NCBI RefSeq assembly: GCF_900636535.1
Contig: NZ_LR134289.1
Span: 496,001-560,000 of the forward strand
Origin: Chryseobacterium gleum
GTDB lineage: Bacteria > Bacteroidota > Bacteroidia > Flavobacteriales > Weeksellaceae
Length of the DNA stretch: 64,000 nucleotides
Direction: 5' to 3'
The notes below the pieces were generated by a model, which worked only from the letters and a program-made list of their open reading frames with translations, was not told where the DNA came from and ran no database searches. The position numbers and the translations under genes are program-made. Below, piece after piece: positions 61,160 through 64,000 of the stretch (position 1 is its first letter; each line of letters starts with the position of its first letter).

Positions 61160-61807
61160 CTATTTAAAATACTTCAGTAATTCATCAATGCTGGAGTTTT
61201 TATATTGAAAGTAAAGATTGGCATGAAAATCATTCAGCTTTCTGAGCAATTCCAGAAGCTCTTTTTTTTCATTATTGTCAAGCTTTCCGGTAAGAACTTT
61301 TGAAGTCATATTCACTTTTTCTATAGAGCGATGGAAATAATCTTCTCCTTTTTTTGTAATATTAAGACGTTTGCTTCTTTTGTCTTCGATGTCATTTTTT
61401 TCTTCAATCAAATTGTATTCTAATAAACGTTTGATGATTTGGGTACCGGTCTGTTTTTCATGTCCGTTTCTTTCTATAAGCTGGATTTTAGTCAGATTGG
61501 GCTCGTCTTTCAGTCGATATAGGTATGTGAATTCTTCGTTGGCTAATTCCGGAAAATCATTCAATCCTTTTCTGACGAGCTGCTTTGAATATCTTGCTAA
61601 GAGCAGGACCTGTTTGCAGATTTCATTTTCGGTAAAGGATACCGTATGCTGTTCATTTTTGAAAAGCTTGGTCGGACTTTCTTTTCTATATTTTTGATCA
61701 TTTATCCAAAGCCGGAAATCCTCAACGGTTGGATGGGATGTACAGCCCTCAGAGCTTTCAAATTCTTTTACCTGGTGAAGCAGATCAATGAAAAAATCAG
61801 TATTCAT
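61160..61807 (-). CDS. MarR family transcriptional regulator
   Basis: A 215-residue winged-helix regulator with an N-terminal extension of about 60 residues. The HTH region reads FTYLYRLKDEPNLTKIQLIERNGHEKQTGTQIIKRLLEYNLIEEK and the wing NDIEDKRSKRLNITKKGEDYF. It is the last gene of a minus-strand run with photolyase, TIGR03643 protein and SDR, 36 bases after the SDR stop, and may control that run. Confidence 0.85.
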   Translation of the reverse strand: MNTDFFIDLLHQVKEFESSEGCTSHPTVEDFRLWINDQKYRKESPTKLFKNEQHTVSFTENEICKQVLLLARYSKQLVRKGLNDFPELANEEFTYLYRLKDEPNLTKIQLIERNGHEKQTGTQIIKRLLEYNLIEEKNDIEDKRSKRLNITKKGEDYFHRSIEKVNMTSKVLTGKLDNNEKKELLELLRKLNDFHANLYFQYKNSSIDELLKYFK

Positions 61808-61843
61808 GGCACAAATTTACTCTAAAAAATATATCTTTTTATC

Positions 61844-62542
61844 TTAAAGTTTTATACTTCCCATACCACCGTCTATTCCAAAAATCTGTCCGGTAATCCA
61901 GGAAGATCTATCCGATACCAAAAATGCAGTCATTTCCGCTATTTCTTCCGCAGTTCCAACTCTTTGAAGAGGATGTCTTTTAGCCGCTGCTTCTTTTTTT
62001 TCAGGAGTAGATAAGAGGTTTGAGGCGAGCGGAGTATCAGTTAAAGAAGGAGCTATGGCATTGACCCTGATTTTCTGAGCTGCAAATTCCGCTGCTAAAC
62101 TTTTGGTAAGGCCTTCCACTGCATTTTTGCTGGCTGCAATGGAAGTATGAAATGGCATTCCCAGTTTCGCCGCCACAGAACTGAAGAGTACCACAGAAGC
62201 ACTCTCAGATTTTTTAAGATTCGGCAAAAGTTTTTGAATAATTTTCACGGCTCCTGCAACATTAATTTCAAAATCATTCCTGAAATCATCTATGGAGAGC
62301 CTGTTAAACGGTTTAAGATTAATACTTCCGGGAGCGTAAACCAATCCATCTACCACTTCAGGAAAAGTAATTTCATCTAAATTTCCGGAAAGAATATCCA
62401 TCTGATGGAACTCTATATTAGGATGATTCAGTTCAGGGTTTTCCGTTCTGGAAATTCCTATGATTTTATTTTGTTCGGAGAGGATTTTTGCCGTTGCCAG
62501 CCCAATTCCCTTTCCGGATCCTACGATGATTATATTTTTCAT
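61844..62542 (-). CDS. SDR family oxidoreductase
   Basis: A 232-residue SDR. The nucleotide motif is GSGKGIG (residues 8-14). The usual NNAG is replaced by YAPGS, the Ser is in VVLFSSVAAKLG, and the active-site Tyr position is taken by Ile in SIAASKNAVEG: no Tyr is present at the YxxxK site, though the Lys is kept. Catalysis may therefore be altered. It ends in GQIFGIDGGMGSIKL. SDRs of this kind are regular companions of photolyase genes; the role there is not established. Confidence 0.82.
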   Translation of the reverse strand: MKNIIIVGSGKGIGLATAKILSEQNKIIGISRTENPELNHPNIEFHQMDILSGNLDEITFPEVVDGLVYAPGSINLKPFNRLSIDDFRNDFEINVAGAVKIIQKLLPNLKKSESASVVLFSSVAAKLGMPFHTSIAASKNAVEGLTKSLAAEFAAQKIRVNAIAPSLTDTPLASNLLSTPEKKEAAAKRHPLQRVGTAEEIAEMTAFLVSDRSSWITGQIFGIDGGMGSIKL

Positions 62543-62552
62543 GATTATTATA

Positions 62553-62834
62553 TTATCTTTTAGAAATTTTATTATTGCTGATGCTCCTTTGTCTGCTGCA
62601 TTTAAAGCGGTTGATTTCCTGGTTTCGTTTTTTCAGGTGTTTTTGGCTCACTCCGGAATTCACTCTCTTTCTCCAAAGTTTATAACTCGATTCTTTTAAT
62701 TCAGTACGCATCAGTTCAATCACTTCGGATTCGCTGATATCAAACTGAAATGCTATAGCTTCAAACGGAGTACGGTCTTCCCAGGCCATCTCAATAATCC
62801 GGTCTGTTTCCTGTATGTTGAATTTTTTTTTCAT
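62553..62834 (-). CDS. TIGR03643 / DUF2805 family protein
   Basis: A 93-residue basic protein matching TIGR03643: the core DRIIEMAWEDRTPFEAIAFQFDISESEVIELMRTELKESSYKLWRKRV, an HTH-like helical domain ending in WRKRV. The C-terminal tail is Lys/Arg/Ser-rich (KHLKKRNQEINRFKCSRQRS). The family is small, of unknown function, and regularly neighbours photolyase/cryptochrome genes, as here: its start coincides with the photolyase stop codon (one-base overlap). Confidence 0.88.
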   Translation of the reverse strand: MKKKFNIQETDRIIEMAWEDRTPFEAIAFQFDISESEVIELMRTELKESSYKLWRKRVNSGVSQKHLKKRNQEINRFKCSRQRSISNNKISKR

Positions 62835-64000
62835 TATTTCAGATTTTTAATAACTTCCTTTGCTGTTTTTATATGCTGTTGCCGTTTTTCTTCAGGCATT
62901 TTTTCGAACGTTCTCAGCATCATTCCCAATCTTGGATTTTTAGCAAAAAACTCCTTGTTATCATTGATGAAGTTCCAGAAAAGTGCATCCCATTGGCCGG
63001 CCCATTCCCCATCGGGATAATCGCTCATTTTTTTGATGTAATGGCTGCCGCTGATGTAGGGTTTTGTACTCATTTTGCCTCCGTCTGAAAAACTGCTCAT
63101 ACCATACACATTCGGAACCATTACCCAATCGTAAGCATCAATGAACATTTCCATGAACCATTGGTATATTTCATCAGGATCAATTTGACAAAGGTTCATC
63201 AGATTAGCAAAAATCATCAGTCTTTCGATGTGATGTGCATAACCAGTTTTCAGAATTTTCTGAATTGAACTGTCAACCGGCCTGATTCCTGTTTGGGCGG
63301 TATAAAAGGACTCCGGGAGTTTCTGCTTGTGTTGCCAGTAATTTTTATTCCGCTGATATACACCCTGATAAAGATAAACACCGCGAACGAATTCTCGCCA
63401 TCCTAAAATCTGTCTCACAAAACCTTCCACCGAATTCACCGGAATATCATTTTCCCTGGCGAATGAAATGGCTTTTTCCAAAACATGCTCTGCTGTTAAA
63501 AGTCCCACGTTCATCATAGGAGAAAGAACACTATGGTGCAGAAAATATTCTTTTTCTACGATGCTGTCTTCGTAAATGCCAAATTCAGGAAAACGCATTT
63601 CCAGAAATTGCTCCAGCCATTGCTCAGCTTCTTTGAAAGTGGTAGGGTAGAGCTGTTCATCAGTAAGGGTGCCGTAATTTGTGGAGAAATATTTTTCCGT
63701 ATATGCTTTCGCTTCCTGATAATACTCATTGTTTTTCGGGAAATGTATGAAAGGTGCTTTTTTATTTTTCGGATACTTCTTTCGGTTTTCCGTATCATAG
63801 GTCCATTTTCCACCCAGAGGTTTTCCTCCTTTCATCAGAATGTTCCGGGTGATTCTCTGTTGCTTGTAAAAGTCGGTCTGGTGATACAAATTCTTTCCTT
63901 CAAAATAATCTTTCAGGTCTTCTTGAGTGTTTATAAAAAGAGGACTGTTCGGCATTTCGAGGTTCAGTTTTGTTTCCTTCAGTCTTTTTTCCAGCCAATG
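62834..64000 (-). CDS. FeS-BCP-family photolyase/cryptochrome, cluster cysteines apparently lost (partial)
   Basis: The frame is open to the window edge, so the N-terminal alpha/beta domain is missing; the 388 residues seen are the FAD-binding helical domain. GWREFVRGVYLYQGVYQRN, HHIERLMIFANLMNLCQIDPDEIYQWFMEMFIDAYDWVMVPNVYGMSSF and GGKMSTKPYISGSHYIKKMSDY match the PhrB-like bacterial cryptochromes/(6-4) photolyases. In that family the next segment has three Cys of a [4Fe-4S] cluster; here it reads PDGEWAGQWDALFWNF with none. Only the first ligand (Cys in NLCQI) remains. FAD-binding parts look intact. Confidence 0.88.
   Translation of the reverse strand, partial: HWLEKRLKETKLNLEMPNSPLFINTQEDLKDYFEGKNLYHQTDFYKQQRITRNILMKGGKPLGGKWTYDTENRKKYPKNKKAPFIHFPKNNEYYQEAKAYTEKYFSTNYGTLTDEQLYPTTFKEAEQWLEQFLEMRFPEFGIYEDSIVEKEYFLHHSVLSPMMNVGLLTAEHVLEKAISFARENDIPVNSVEGFVRQILGWREFVRGVYLYQGVYQRNKNYWQHKQKLPESFYTAQTGIRPVDSSIQKILKTGYAHHIERLMIFANLMNLCQIDPDEIYQWFMEMFIDAYDWVMVPNVYGMSSFSDGGKMSTKPYISGSHYIKKMSDYPDGEWAGQWDALFWNFINDNKEFFAKNPRLGMMLRTFEKMPEEKRQQHIKTAKEVIKNLK

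Overview
The window looks like chromosomal DNA of a Weeksellaceae flavobacterium, most probably Chryseobacterium or a close relative. The evidence is low GC, ATG starts without strong Shine-Dalgarno sequences, many TAnnTTTG -7 boxes (the Bacteroidota promoter element), and typical families (TonB receptor, DUF892, DUF4142, PA2169-type bundle, M13 peptidase lipoprotein, DUF3570/DUF4266). The genus is an inference. I see no rRNA, tRNA, CRISPR array, phage module or intact insertion sequence.

Layout. 1-8118: end of lysine 6-aminotransferase, small genes, a structured intergenic repeat, and a GbsR-regulated RND efflux operon (regulator, adaptor, pump, outer-membrane factor). 8146-14349: BtrH-like protein, a GNAT/MarR pair behind a palindrome, a zinc-ribbon protein, a YdeI-type protein and a TonB receptor. 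14722-20879: a general-stress group (iron-permease-like membrane protein, CinA domain, SDR, cytoplasmic alpha-amylase, DUF892, AlkB, DUF4142 lipoprotein, PA2169-type protein). 21012-21733: a TPP riboswitch upstream of a PnuT-type thiamine transporter, with a hairpin that would cover the start codons.

23675-33240 is the most striking region. Six paralogous secreted beta-rich subunit genes (four almost identical, most with their own promoter, inverted-repeat operator and terminator) are followed by a tight run encoding a PapD-like periplasmic chaperone, a 934-residue outer-membrane barrel with Ig-like ends, and a 477-residue protein whose C-terminus resembles the subunits. This has the logic of a chaperone-usher fimbria (subunits, chaperone, usher, tip adhesin) but the proteins are not recognisable as classical ushers or pilins. 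A cytoplasmic histidine kinase and a LuxR-type response regulator follow directly.

35638-45281: CDF transporter, M13 peptidase, Tat-type SDR, a DUF6624-like gene cut by an in-frame amber codon, a CPA1 antiporter, a 53-residue small protein, a DUF4267-cupin fusion and a Crp/Fnr regulator. 45482-47061 is a scar: a 5'-truncated serine-hydrolase fragment, an intact phosphofructokinase, and a frameshifted MlaD C-terminal remnant.

47167-55429 is a candidate low-oxygen/stress island: L,D-transpeptidase, tandem UspA, a FixL-like PAS kinase retaining the heme-pocket residues, a response regulator fused to a Crp/Fnr effector, half of a D-lactate dehydrogenase, Hsp20, a beta-CASP nuclease and a non-canonical Nramp. 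56186-59012 is a thioredoxin/ApbE/DUF4266/DUF3570 operon. 59211-61097 is an SDR plus AraC regulator. The window ends in a minus-strand operon of a photolyase of the FeS-BCP family (apparently without its cluster cysteines), a TIGR03643 protein, an SDR and a MarR regulator.
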